Shown here in pieces: positions 29,001 through 38,720 of a stretch of 64,000 bases of DNA (within the stretch, counting starts at the first letter, position 1; each line of letters begins with the position of its first letter). The stretch is from the NCBI GenBank assembly GCA_963965975.1, contig OZ014411.1, positions 19,682,446 to 19,746,445 on the forward strand, given 5' to 3'. The notes below the pieces were generated by a model, which was given only the letters and a program-made list of their open reading frames with translations, made no database searches and was not told the origin of the DNA. The DNA comes from Xestospongia bergquistia (taxonomy: Eukaryota; Porifera; Demospongiae; Haplosclerida; Petrosiidae). Both the position numbers and the translations under genes were made by a program.

Positions 29001-32000
29001 CAAGAAGATAATCAACAACTTGACTTTAGAGATAAAACATCACAATAGCAATGACTTTTTTATATATTCTCTAATAGTTAACTACCAGTCTTAGATTAAA
29101 AATTGCACTAAATTAGATAATACTTACCAGCTATTAAGTTATCAAGATCATGGTAAAAATAATCACAGCATTATAAAATAGAAGGAAAAACAATACAGTA
29201 AACAAAGTAATCAAATTAATAACAATTAAACTGCATACACATACAAATTGTACAACAGTAAACAAAGTAATAACAAGATTATAATTCAATAATCATCCTA
29301 TAATTTCATTTTGGAAGATAAAAACTTTACAGTCAAAAATCTGACTACAAAAATACAGACTTGATAGAGATATGAACAATTAGCATAGCAATGGATATCA
29401 AAGATTATATAAGCAGAGAAGCAAGATATTGGTTGCCACATCCCTAATCAATTAATGTATGTAGTTTAATTTATACACAGTTTAAAAAACCACATACAAC
29501 AACAAAATAAAATGAAACATCAACATATCGATATATATATATACATTACAAATTGTACTACATTATATCATACTTACCACCTATTATATTATAAAGGACA
29601 TACTCAGATAACATACAATCCACACCACCATAAAATACAGACAAAAACAATGCAGTAAACAAAGTAATAAATATTAAGTTGCATACAATTACAAATTGTA
29701 CTACATTATATCATACTTACTTCCTATTATATTGTAAAGGACATACTCAGATAACATAAAAGTAGAAACAAAAACAATACAGTAAACAAAGTTATAAATA
29801 TTGAATTACATACAATTACAAATTGTACTACATTATATCGTACTTACCAACTATTATATTATAAAGGACATATTCAGATAACATAAAATAGCACCATCAT
29901 AAAAGTAGAAACAAAAACAATACAGTAAACAAAGAAATGAATATTGAATTGTTTACAATTACAAATTGTACTACATTATATCATACTTACCCACTATTAT
30001 ATTATAAAAGACATATTCAGATAAAATAAATTCCCACCATCATAAAAGTAGAGACAGTAACAATAGAGTAAATAAAATAATAAATATTGAATTGTATACA
30101 ATTACAAATTGTACTACATTATATCATACTTACCACCTATTATATTATAAAGGACAATTTCAGATAAAATAAATTCCCACCATCATAAAAGTAGAGACAA
30201 TAAAAATAGAGTAAAAAAGTAATAAATATTGAATTGTATACAATTAAAAATTGTACTACATTATATCATACTTACCACCTATTATATTATAAAGGACAAT
30301 TTCAGATAAAATAAATTCCCACCATCATAAAAGTAGAGACAATAAAAATAGAGTAAAAAAGTAATAAATATTGAATTGTATACAATTAAAAATTGTACTA
30401 CATTATATCATACTTACTTTCTATTATATTATGAAGGACACATTCAGATAACAAAACAATCCCCACCGTCATAAATGTAGAGACAAATACAACATAGTAG
30501 ACAGTAATAATTATTAAATTCCATTATATCAAGTCTATTGATGAAAGACTTGATTTACATTATTTATTTAACTACTTATTTGTCATCATTGAGTCTTTTC
30601 AAGACTAGTAAGACTTAAAACTTAAGAATGTTTTTGTCAAGTGGGGAACCAGAACTAGTTAAATAGCTATATGCTTCTACTTTTCTTGCTTTCATTCTCT
30701 ACTAGTACAATATTGATTATAATTCCCATAATAGTTATAAAAAGCATTATAAGACTATTTGGGAACAGGTTATACAAATATTCTATAACTTAAAACTTTT
30801 GTAGTAGTTTTTTTAGTAAAGTGAGCTCCGTCAATTGACATTATTCATGATAATTATTATACTCAATATTCTTTAACAACTATTACTACCAATATTATAT
30901 CTTAATATGTATATTACCACATGGTGAATATTAATAGCTATTTAAACACTGTGGGTGTTTGTAGATATTTGTTGTTTAGTACAGCTTCTATTTACTTGTG
31001 GAAAAAGATATAAAAACAATTTAAACAAAGAAAATGGATGTAATGATGACAATGTCACAAAGCACTGAAACAAGGTTGTCATATTACTTTGTATTCACAA
31101 ATCCATACAAAATCCATATATAACTATTGTACCATAAGCTTTATTACTTTACACTAATTTTGTAGTTTTGTTAAAAGACTACAAAGTGAACAACAAAAAT
31201 GTTTTATATTAATTGTTTATTCAAATTACCTTAGTAGTAACAACATTGATATCAGCACCATTATTAATTAATGCTTCAACAATGTTTGTGTGTCCTTCAT
31301 GAGCTGCATGATGAAGAGCCGTCCATCCATCCTATTGTAATAACAACAATAATAAACAAACTATCAACAAGATAATTACATTACTAACAGTCTATACTAA
31401 TTAGATAAATAAATTAAGACACTACAAATGGTTCCAGTGTTATACAAGTACATGTATACTTTGATAATAAAGTACAAGTGAATAAAATACTCTCAAAAAA
31501 TTCATGTAATGTAAAGATAATAGTAAAATATATCTCAAAATGACCAGAGTAAAAATAGAAGTCTCAATATCTTTATTTAATGCACGTAAAATGTCAACTC
31601 AAAATTTATTTCTAAAGGCTGCAAAACATGGTCCTCAACATTGACTGTTTTTAATAGTCAGTGTTGCTCTATCTTTTAATTCAACTGAAATAGCTTCATG
31701 CACACTGCCCATTAGAGAGCATTCTACTTGAGACAAAGGTTATATTTGCTCTATACTATAGTATTATTGCCATAATCCTCATTGATAGATTGTAAACATA
31801 TATCTAAAAACATCCTAACTTTTTATTGAACTCAATACTTTTTTCCAATTATTATGATACAGCCAGACTGTAATACCTCCTATAACTAAAAAAAGCAGTA
31901 TCATCTTCATTTTGTGCCTGCAATATAGCATGTTCAGACTGTCATCCTACTTTATTAAAGATGATTTTGTTCCTATCCTTATATTTTAAGACTTCTTTCT

Positions 32001-32843
32001 GAAATTTAAGTTATTTTTGTTTGTGCTTTTTAAGAAAATTTAAATGAAATGTGTTTATTATTGCACGTGTGTGTTCAATCATCACCCTGTGCTTTTATCT
32101 CAAGGTTCTCCTTACATCAAACAAAATTAACAGTTAACAGAAATGTACTCTAATTGTATTTATATATAATTATCACCAAAATCTGAAGAAGTATTTATAA
32201 ATGTAGGTACTAATACTAATACTAATTAAATGGTCCATCATCAACTGTACATAGCTAGCTAGGTGTGTAACTACTTTCTAAACAAATCTTAGTACACTGT
32301 ATATATACTACTTCAATATAAGCTATGTATGTATATAATGATCAACATAACTGAATACATGTGTATTATAGTGAAGACTATGGTGTGAAGTAAAGTCTAT
32401 AGACAATCAACAGAATATTTTTTTAACAATCATGTGTGCTGTATATATATATTACTGTATAACAATTAATTTTTATTTGTTTAATTTGTGGATGGCTCTA
32501 TACTGCCATATTAACTATGATATTACAGCAATGAATTATTCAATTATAACAATGATAATATATTAATATAAATTCAAATCTACAAACTAATTTAGCAATA
32601 GACCAGTAACTAACTCAGCTTGATTGGTTAGGTTGGAAGAAAACAAAATATGTAAACAAAAATTAACATTTGTTATATTTCAAGAAAATTCATTTAGACT
32701 GACTGTTTTATTTATTAAGTGTAAAATTAAATAATAAAAATAACTTACATCATCTGTAGCATTTACATTTGCACCTTTTGAGATGGCATCAATTACTTTT
32801 GATAAGTTTCCTTCGTTGGCAGAATTAATTAGCTTGCTATTTC
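5073..32843 (-). CDS. Ankyrin repeat - Roc/COR - death domain protein (ROCO-like)
   Basis: A 23-exon minus-strand model of roughly 1380 residues, in which every junction keeps frame. Exons: 32843-32749, 31331-31230, 28784-28686, 28575-28477, 27780-27679, 18106-18008, 17897-17799, 17099-16998, 15684-15586, 15475-15377, 14677-14576, 13262-13164, 11501-11403, 10761-10663, 9653-7587, 7489-7414, 7367-7317, 7260-7201, 6874-6818, 6744-6685, 6006-5714, 5361-5292, 5092-5073. Order of domains: 15 ankyrin repeats (nearly one per exon), Roc GTPase, COR-like region, Ser/Thr-rich linker, death domain. The combination resembles the DAPK1/ROCO class without a kinase or leucine-rich repeats. It is probably a cytosolic signalling scaffold whose GTPase switches death-domain assembly; that role is inferred from the family. 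The true 5' exon is not established. The 9-kb intron between exons 5 and 6 is filled by satellite. Confidence 0.82.
5292..5361 (-). CDS. Acidic linker exon after the death domain
   Basis: A 70-base exon between a CAG acceptor and a GTAAGT donor, reading EAENEGTQETTIDV and onward to ITEPN. It joins the death-domain exon in phase 0. Acidic and polar, probably a disordered tail. Confidence 0.55.
5714..6006 (-). CDS. Death-domain exon of ankyrin-Roc gene
   Basis: The exon encodes 97 residues matching the death-domain pattern: helix 1-2 LNEVTEFARTAEWYHLGVKL, then LGLDVVDVD, a central R.YRLWIQQKAENAT (the conserved W and the AT turn of helix 5), then LLIALRAIRQNNVA and a final YEDYLKRFL. Death domains mediate homotypic assembly in apoptotic and innate-immune signalling. 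The acceptor used is ATGTCAG at 6007-6013; an internal ATG just upstream could also start a free-standing 104-residue death-domain protein, but the phase match to the upstream linker exons favours splicing. The donor is GTTAGT after RFL. Confidence 0.85.
6298..6340. repeat. Interstitial telomere-like repeats
   Basis: Contains several TTTAGGG/TTAGGG-type units (tttagggttagag, ctagggtttagggttt) inside an intron, on the plus strand. It may be a scar of break repair or chance in AT-rich DNA. Confidence 0.5.
6685..7489 (-). CDS. Five Ser/Thr/Glu-rich linker exons between COR region and death domain
   Basis: Exons 7489-7414 (DLASSSLTEN..., QVSKPLLQKVHQ), 7367-7317 (SDNTGETASSTDPVSL), 7260-7201 (ITPDTAGSSCPTLTVGGIL), 6874-6818 (KEPRKIDLQPILGDIEQA) and 6744-6685 (SENSELTVSDTTTVEETKL). 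All have AG acceptors and GT donors; the first starts in phase 0 and every later junction is phase 1, so the middle exons can be skipped without a frameshift. They encode a flexible acidic linker. The first and third are also recognisable in the pseudogene at 3060-3930. Donors are mixed in quality, so exact ends of the first two are less certain. Confidence 0.62.
7587..9653 (-). CDS. Roc GTPase/COR exon with last ankyrin repeat
   Basis: A single 2067-base exon (689 codons, phase 0 at both ends). Codons 1-29 complete an ankyrin repeat (SGNTPLHNACSEGS...). The Roc domain starts near codon 70: P-loop GDTSVGKS at about 79-86, DLAGHKEYY (G3) and VVGSRLDEL (G4-like, lacking the classical NKxD, as is usual in Roc domains). 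A COR-like region follows, with VLLEFLTTLSDKGLILFL and GWVVIDKTALL in the pattern of ROCO/DAPK proteins. The first ATG in the exon (9566) is internal and not the start: the frame is open upstream to a CTTAG acceptor. The donor is GTAAGT after GRNPL. No inactivating mutation is seen. Confidence 0.9.
9654..10662. other. Intron of ankyrin-Roc gene
   Basis: AT-rich intronic sequence between two ankyrin exons. Nothing recognisable. Confidence 0.6.
10663..10761 (-). CDS. Ankyrin repeat exon (NNDTALHFAA type)
   Basis: A 99-base, phase-0 exon with CAG acceptor and GTAAGT donor. It reads NNDTALHFAALHNNVDIV..., a clear ankyrin helix pair, diverged from the cassette repeats upstream. Confidence 0.88.
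11403..11501 (-). CDS. Ankyrin repeat exon (EGKTALMIAVSKNH type)
   Basis: A 99-base, phase-0 exon. EGKTALMIAVSKNHTDIA followed by LFLIKSG fits an ankyrin repeat. The acceptor is TTATAG and the donor GTAAGT. Confidence 0.88.
12553..12618 (-). pseudogene. Truncated ankyrin exon relic (DGWT type)
   Basis: The second half of a DGWT-type ankyrin repeat survives (CHTAIVKALVDND, VDINTVTTK) next to a GTAATT donor, but the first half (DGWTALHFAS) is gone and unrelated sequence replaces it. The D-V in place of the G-A turn also points to relaxed selection. It sits exactly where the cassette order predicts a DGWT exon. Confidence 0.75.
13164..13262 (-). CDS. Ankyrin repeat exon, EGSS type, cassette 1
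   Basis: A 99-base, phase-0 exon reading EGSSPLMIATMRGHKDIV and ending GANLNLVNI, with donor GTAAGTATGTAT. Nearly identical to the exons at 15586, 18008 and 28686. Confidence 0.9.
14090..14560. repeat. 143-bp satellite, three units, cassette 1
   Basis: Three units of the same repeat as the long array at 18.9-27.2 kb, in the intron between the DGWT and EGSS exons. The variable triplets on the plus strand (after cttac) are cac, ttc and cct. Confidence 0.9.
14576..14677 (-). CDS. Ankyrin repeat exon, DGWT type, cassette 1
   Basis: A 102-base, phase-0 exon: DGWTALHFASSEGHTAIV, then LVDKGADINTVTTK. The repeat is 34 residues long. Confidence 0.9.
15377..15475 (-). CDS. Ankyrin repeat exon, ERSS type, cassette 1
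   Basis: A 99-base, phase-0 exon: ERSSPLMIAATKGHKDII, then LIKERANLNLIDN. It lies 110 bases downstream (in the sense direction) of an EGSS exon, so the two may have arisen by an early exon duplication. Confidence 0.88.
15586..15684 (-). CDS. Ankyrin repeat exon, EGPS variant, cassette 2
   Basis: A 99-base, phase-0 exon: EGPSPLMIATMRGHKDIV, then MVIEKGANLNLVNI. Differs from its sisters by a few residues, which suggests that it remains under some constraint. Confidence 0.88.
16510..16975. repeat. 143-bp satellite, three units, cassette 2
   Basis: Copy of the satellite block at 14.1-14.5 kb, with the same triplets cac, ttc, cct in the same order. This fits wholesale duplication of the cassette. 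Confidence 0.9.
16998..17099 (-). CDS. Ankyrin repeat exon, DGWT type, cassette 2
   Basis: A 102-base, phase-0 exon: DGWTALHFASSEGHTAIV, then EVLVDNGADINTVTTK, with good AATAG acceptor and GTAATT donor. Confidence 0.9.
17799..17897 (-). CDS. Ankyrin repeat exon, ERSS type, cassette 2
   Basis: A 99-base, phase-0 exon: ERSSPLMIAATKGHKDII, then LIKGGANLNLIDK. Confidence 0.88.
18008..18106 (-). CDS. Ankyrin repeat exon, EGSS type, cassette 3
   Basis: A 99-base, phase-0 exon identical in protein to the one at 13164. The intron on its upstream (sense) side contains the expanded satellite, making it about 9.6 kb instead of 1.3 kb. Confidence 0.9.
18930..27200. repeat. 143-bp satellite array, about 58 units
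   Basis: Head-to-tail units of about 143 bases within one intron of the ankyrin gene. Each holds (plus strand) catacttac, a variable triplet, ctattatattataaagg, then attcagataac, caccatcat, and a caatac(a/g)-rich tail. On the minus (gene-sense) strand this reads ATAATAG, NNN, GTAAGTATG: a strong donor-like motif preceded three bases earlier by an acceptor-like AG. Triplets counted by eye: cag 18, ttc 10, cct 8, ccc 6, ctc 5, cca 4, cac 2, and gct, atc, cgt, cat, ttt once each. The plus-strand open frames of 72-120 codons are products of the repeat and shift frame each unit. A single-copy ancestor-like block (cttaccagctattaagttatc) lies in each cassette near 13613, 16024, 18445 and 29126. Confidence 0.95.
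20830..24302. repeat. Higher-order duplication of 12 satellite units (1717 bp)
   Basis: Within the array, about 20830-22546 is repeated at 22547-24302 with an offset of 1717 bases (12 units), preserving the order of triplets and of private variants such as agatattatacaatc at 21143 and 22860. This shows recent block-wise growth of the array by unequal exchange or replication slippage. Confidence 0.88.
27679..27780 (-). CDS. Ankyrin repeat exon, DGWT type, cassette 3
   Basis: A 102-base, phase-0 exon: DGWTALHFASYEGHTAIV, then ALVDNGADINTVTTK. The satellite array begins about 480 bases further in the sense direction. Confidence 0.9.
28477..28575 (-). CDS. Ankyrin repeat exon, ERSS type, cassette 3
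   Basis: A 99-base, phase-0 exon: ERSSPLVIAATKEHKDII, then LIKGGANLNLVDK. The change of GH to EH in the conserved turn is unusual for ankyrin repeats. Confidence 0.86.
28686..28784 (-). CDS. Ankyrin repeat exon, EGSS type, cassette 4
   Basis: A 99-base, phase-0 exon with the same protein as at 13164 and 18008. Confidence 0.9.
29545..30480. repeat. 143-bp satellite, about seven diverged units, cassette 4
   Basis: More diverged units, some shortened, in the corresponding intron of the fourth cassette. Triplets in order are cac, ttc, caa, cca, cac, cac and ttt. Two adjacent units near 30110-30400 are almost identical, a recent local duplication. Confidence 0.88.
31230..31331 (-). CDS. Ankyrin repeat exon, DGWT type (first of the series)
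   Basis: A 102-base, phase-0 exon: DGWTALHHAAHEGHTNIV, then LINNGADINVVTTK. More diverged from the cassette copies, so probably the older parent type. Confidence 0.9.
32749..32843 (-). CDS. First ankyrin exon (N-terminal cap repeat)
   Basis: A 95-base exon: NSKLINSANEGNLSKVIDAI, then SKGANVNATDD. LINSANEGNLSKV has the shape of an N-terminal ankyrin cap. It starts with two bases of a split codon, so an upstream exon ending in phase 1 must exist. The only candidate recognised is the acyl-CoA-synthetase-like exon at 41028-41116. Confidence 0.85.
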
Positions 32844-34947
32844 CTAAAGTAAAAACAAAATATTAAATGCATTATATAATGATTCTCCTAAACAAAGACA
32901 ATATAAATAAATATTACATATTGGTCAATTTTTTTTCTGTTTTTCAGCAACAATTATCAATTTGCACTAATAATAAATTTTATTGTGAATAATGTAGCAA
33001 ATGATTAATAAGAAACCTCAAAAGAAGTGTACTTGATTTTTGACTTAGTTAAAGCTTGTTCAAGTATAGTTTGATCCAGATTCAATGATTATATCTCATG
33101 ATAAGAACATACTAACTAATGGTTGGTGCCACTAAATAGCCTTGTAAATTAAAGTGCTTAAAAGAAAAATACCTTAGTAGTAATAATCTACTAGAAAGCT
33201 AACAATATTCTATTGTTGCTTGATGTATTTTATAGTTTGAATATCATTATTATATATACTTTAACAAAATGTGAGATTAATAAAACAGAGAGTCTTATAA
33301 GGAAAAAAAACAATAAGTAAAGCAACAATGACAGAGAATCACAAAAAGCTTTAATAACACTAAAACAATTTATATAATGCTGAATATAAGAGGTACTGAT
33401 ATATTATCATGATAATGTAACTTATTTACCAGTCTATAAACCACCTATCAAACACAGTATAGGATGTAATGACATCAAACCATGTAGTAGTTATAATTAA
33501 TAATATTTATATAGACCATTCTCAGGCTACTCAAACTAGACCTAATAAGGTATTTTTGCAAGTACAGTTGTGTTAAATTGTCATCTATTTCTCAATTATT
33601 TACAAACATCTATATTTTCTACCAGAGTTATACATAACATAGAAATGTAATTATCTTTCTTCAGACAAACAGTTGACATCATTAATCATAGGGTAATACA
33701 ATTCACATAATAGTTGTAACTGATTTATGGCTGTATAAACATATGTTTTGATTAATGGATTACATAGTTCAAATAGCTTAATTAATAAAATGTGACTTCT
33801 AAAAAAGCTTTTTTTATCTCTAGTGTTGTCCTATCATAACTTCTATCATCATAGCCCTAATTCAACAGTTAAGCCTCATAATTTTTTTTGTCTAACTAAT
33901 GAGACAATAAACAGAACCTTCATTGCTATAACAATAAATTCCACAACTGCATATCAATTAGATATAAAACATCTCATCCTGCACTATATGCAAACCAACT
34001 AACCATAGATTGGTTAAATCAATCTATTTTTGCAGTTTAGTTAGTCTTCTAAGAAAATTGTCATGAATTAAATTATTAATTATAAAAATGTTGCATATCA
34101 CAATATTTTAAAAATAAATATCTACCATGATTTAAGAATGACTCCAACCTTGAGAGAAAACACCTTATATACTTGTGCTAATATACACATTGATTACCTA
34201 TAGCAAGTATAACCTGCCAGCATGTTATGGTCCATTACATGATACTTCCTTATTATTTTACTTCATTGTTATTTGACAAAGCTCAAATTTATATAGACTA
34301 TTCTCATACATAGTATCAGCATTTGTTGTATCACAGGATTGTAAAAGTTCAATTCACCTCTGATCTCATTCATTGCTCTACATATACAACAATAATGTAC
34401 AGTAATGTATGGTCTAGATACACTTGGTAGAAAAAATTTAAGTGGAAGACTTAGATAGGTACATAGGAACATTATAGACACTCCCTCTCTGAAGGAAATG
34501 GCTTATTACACTTAAATACTACTCAGTCCTGTCATTTTACTTATAGTAAAATATTATACTCTTACTATTTCCCATGGCAACCACTATTAGCACAAACAGG
34601 ATCCAACAGGAGTTTAGAAAGAAAAGACTAGAGACAGGAACGTTGCAAATTAAATGAATGTTTTAGCTTAATTAATATCCTTTGTCAAAGATTCATTATA
34701 ATTCCAAAGTTATTTTAAAATAGCTCCCTGGATACAGAAATTGTGTTAGAGATTTTTTCCCTTAATGTCACAGGTAGGCTACCTTAGTCATATTAAATAT
34801 GTAGGATGGTCCTACACAGCTTATATGCTCTAATTCATTGTAAAGAAACAGGACTGTATTTTAATCACATGTGACTGTAAATTTTTAATATATTCTGATA
34901 TTATATCCTAGCAATTTGCATTAACTTAAGAAAAATTTAGATACCTG
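32844..34947. other. Intron or upstream region of ankyrin-Roc gene
   Basis: AT-rich sequence without recognisable exon or complete element. An open frame at 34269-34481 (minus) has no supporting motif. Confidence 0.5.
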
Positions 34948-34952
34948 TACAG

Positions 34953-35143
34953 TGTGATAAACTGAAACATAACTTATACTTTGTATTTGTGTGTACTATT
35001 ATCATTTATTATTATTATTATTATTATTAATATTATTACTATTATTATTATTTCTATTTTGGTTAGTTATCTAACTATTGCTTGGTGAATCCATATAAAT
35101 GTGGGTGCAAGGTTGTTTTCGTTCCATTTCCTCAGTCACTACA
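34953..35143 (+). repeat. 5' LTR (internally deleted)
   Basis: Shares its beginning, an (att)n tract, the block gttatctaactattgcttgg and its end with the 3' LTR at 39160, but lacks the interval corresponding to about 39300-39370. Confidence 0.8.
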
Positions 35144-35689
35144 TTGGCTATGAGGTTACATGGATTTGCTGTTCAACATATTAGTACGTGGAAAGATCTC
35201 GAGTTTCAACCTTGGTCATGAATCTTAGAGGTCATGTGCTGAACGAAGCTAAACAGAAAGTTAATAGCACTTACTGTATATGGCCCTTCAACATTTCAGC
35301 TATTTAATAAGAGTTGCTACAAGCAATTAGCTCAGGTGATAAATTGTAATGGATTTTAACCAGTTCCTCAACAGTCATTATAACCTTACACCTTCTCTGA
35401 TTTAAACTCAACATTAGAGCATGTAAAGAAAGCGAATCTGTAGCTACTTATGTAGCAGAATTGAAGAGAGTCAAAAAATATATACTTGGGATTTAGCAAA
35501 CGTTTGTGATTGAAAATTAATGGTTTACGATAGATTAATCTGTGACATCAATGATGTCTACTACAAGAACCACACCTCACATACAAGAAAGCCTTTTAAC
35601 TACCTCAACTTGATCTATGGGGCTTGGTGATCTTCACATCCCAGACCTACTAAAGCAATTACCTTCCTCGTCCACTATGCAGCTTCTAC

Positions 35690-37040
35690 AAGATTGTCGA
35701 CCTATATGTAATCATTGTGGAGGCAACCATGTTTGCCAGCACTTGCAGTTTTCTTAAAAGTGATTACAGAGCATGTGGGAAATCGGACTCATACAAAAGT
35801 GTCATAGTAAACTGATAGCCACAAGTCAGACCCCTCAGCGGACCTCAGATCTCTCTCACCTGTCTAATGGGCCGGATGATGCCTACACCCCAGTTTACCT
35901 TACCTGGGAAAGTCAAACCTATTGTATGACATTCCAAGTAAATGGGTTCCTATAGAACTAGACATAGGGTGTCTTTGTCAATTGTAAGTGAACAAACTTA
36001 TGATTCTATTTCTCATCCCACATCTTAAATGCAACCTATCAATATTGCTCTCAGTACCTATATACTGGAGAAAACCTCATGATCCTTGGCATTTGTGATG
36101 TACATGTAGATTACCAATCACAGTCTCAGATTCTCCCACTTCTAGTCATGCATGGACACAGACTATACAGCTTCTACATGTTATCATTGTTGAGGTAACC
36201 ATGTAATTGCAGTTTTTTTAAAAGTGAATAAAGAGCCTTTGGGAAATCCGACTCATACAAAAGTGTCATAGTAAACTGATAGCCACAAGTCAGACCCCTC
36301 AGCGGACCTCAGATCTCTCTCACCTGTCTGATGGGCCGGATGATGCCTACATCCCAGTTTACCTTGCCTGGGAAAGTCAAACCTATTGTATGACATTCTA
36401 AGTAAATGGGTTCCTATAGAACTAGACATAAGGCATCTTTGTCAATTGTAAGTGAACAAACTTATATTATTTCTCATCCCACATCTCAAATGCAACCTAT
36501 CAATATTGCTCTCAGTACCTATATACTGGAGAAAACCTCATGATCCTTGGCATTTGTGATGTACATGTAGATTACCAATCACAGTCTCAGATTCTCCCAC
36601 TTCTAGTCATGCATGGACACAGACTATACAGCTTCTACATGTTATCATTGTTAAGGCAACCATGTACTTGCAGTTTTCTTAAAGGTGAATACAGAGCCTT
36701 TGGGAAATTGGACTCATACAAAAGTGTCATAGTAAACTGATAGCCACAAGTCAGACCCCTCAGCTGACCTCAGATCTCTCTCACCTGTCTGATGGGTCAG
36801 ATGTTGCCTACCCCTTGCCTGAAACCTATTGTATGACACAGTCTAAGTAAATGGGTGTTAGATCTTCCAATGGAACTAAACATAGGGTGTCTTTATCAAC
36901 ATCGTAATTGCAAGTTACCAATATTACTCTCAGTACCTATACTAGAGAAAACCTCATGATCCTTGGCATTTGTGATATACACGTAGATTACCAATCACAG
37001 TCTCAGATTCTCCCACTCCTAGTTATGCATAGATGCGGAC
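35690..37040 (+). repeat. Triplicated 461-463-bp segment inside the retroelement (zinc knuckle-protease)
   Basis: The block containing gtcatagtaaactgatagcc recurs at 35801, 36264 and 36725. Each unit encodes a decayed CCHC-like knuckle (CNHCGGNHV), a protease-like start (TFQVNG, ELDIG) and LPLLVMHG, the usual protease end. A functional element has one such region, so the tandem copies arose after or during insertion. Confidence 0.85.
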
Positions 37041-37169
37041 CAAGTCTTTTGGTAGAAATTGACTTGAAATAATTAAATTAGACTGGAACAGTATTCATTC
37101 CCTTGACAAACTCTATCACTCTCAACACTTCTTGACAAGTATACTGACCTATTTTGAATAACTATTTGT

Positions 37170-37993
37170 GTATCCTTAGGTTGTCCCAAAATACTTCAAA
37201 GCCAGACCTGTAACATATAGCCTTAAAGAGAAAGTAGAAAAAGAGATCTCTCGACTACAAGAATTGGGTATCATTACCCAATTCATCATGTTGTTTGGGC
37301 CAGCCCCAATTGTTCCTATTGCAAAAAAAGACACCTTTGTAGAAATTACAAACAAAGTTACTGTCAAACAGTTTCTAACTACTGATAGCCATTCATTACT
37401 TTGCTTTGAAAACATTTTTGCAGCATTAAAAGGTGCTTGTTCTTGAAAGTTCATTTGAGCCATGCCAACCAGCAGTACTTTTACGTAAAAACTCTAAGCA
37501 GTATACAACCATTGAAACTCATAAAGGGTTGTTTCCATATCAACGTCTACTGTTTAGCATTTCAACGACTCCAAGTCCTTTTCAACAGGCTATGAAGAAT
37601 GTTTTGTGTGACTTACCTAATGTCTATGTATATATCAATGATATCTTGGTCTCCAGTATCAATGAAGAGGATCACCTACACAACTTCACCTGTGTACTTT
37701 TCAGACTGTCCTCTGCAGGACTTATATTAAAATGTTCTATATGTACCTTTGCTACAACATCAGTTGAGTATTTAGGTTACATTATTGATAACTCAGAACT
37801 CTACCTTTCCCACTCCAATGTTAAAGCTATTCAAGAAGCACCAGCACCTTTGAATGTTACAGAATTAAGATCATTTTTAGGTCTTGTCAACTATTGTTAC
37901 AAGTTATTTACAAAATCTAGCAAGTTTTTGGCAAAGTGGTTTCCAACAGGTCAAAGATATCCTTCAATCGTCATCATTACTTGTACATTTTAA
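37170..37993 (+). pseudogene. Reverse transcriptase fragment of Ty3/gypsy element
   Basis: The region opens with PKYFKARPVTYSLKEKVEKE and APIVPIAKKD, the classical start of the gypsy reverse transcriptase. After frame changes follows a 186-codon open frame with LFPYQRLLFSISTTPSPFQQ, the active-site box VYINDILV (YIND in place of YIDD) and EYLGYII. The loss of one catalytic aspartate shows that it is dead even where the frame is open. Confidence 0.9.
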
Positions 37994-38159
37994 CAGTCAA
38001 AAAATCTCTTATTACTATCATGTGATGCCTCACTGTATGGCATTGGAACTGTTATGGCCCTTCAACTGACACTGAACTTTTACATAACCAACAGCAAACT
38101 TCATTCCATATCACCAGCATCAAATGGAACTCAGTCTTTTAGAGAATTGTTTATTCTGG

Positions 38160-38720
38160 GGTTCTCATGTGAATGTACCTCCCGTTAGACATAATACAGC
38201 TCTCATGAAACATATCCAGGAATGGGAAAAATGAAAACGTTAGCTCGTTTGTATGTATGGTGGTCTGGTATTGATTCTGATATCAAAACAAAAGTGCAAG
38301 CTTGAAATACTTGCACTACTTCCCAGAGCATCCTTACACATTTGGGAATTCCTTGACAACCTTGGACTAGAGTTCATCTCAATCATGCTGGACCGTTTTT
38401 CAGCAAAATTTCTTCCTTTTGATAGACATTCATTCAAAATGGCTCAAAGTTAACATTATAGATTCTACCTCTTTGGAGCTTACCATCAAGAAACTGAAGC
38501 AAATTTTCTTAATGCATGGTTTACCAAAACAACTAGTTTCTGATAACATACTGCCTTTATCAGTGATATCTTTCAATTTTTTATGAAACAACGCAGTATG
38601 AAGCACACTCACACCTCTCCTTAATTGTCGAGGGTCTTCTTAAATTTTTATAACATTATCGTGTTACACCCCAGCAGAACTTCTAACAGGTAGACATTTA
38701 TGAATTCAATTAGATTTTAT
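38160..38720 (+). pseudogene. Integrase fragment of Ty3/gypsy element
   Basis: Broken frames give WWSGIDSDIKTKVQA, TCTTSQS and TRVHLNHAGPF, matching the zinc-binding region and the start of the integrase core in gypsy elements. In-frame stops occur throughout. Confidence 0.75.
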
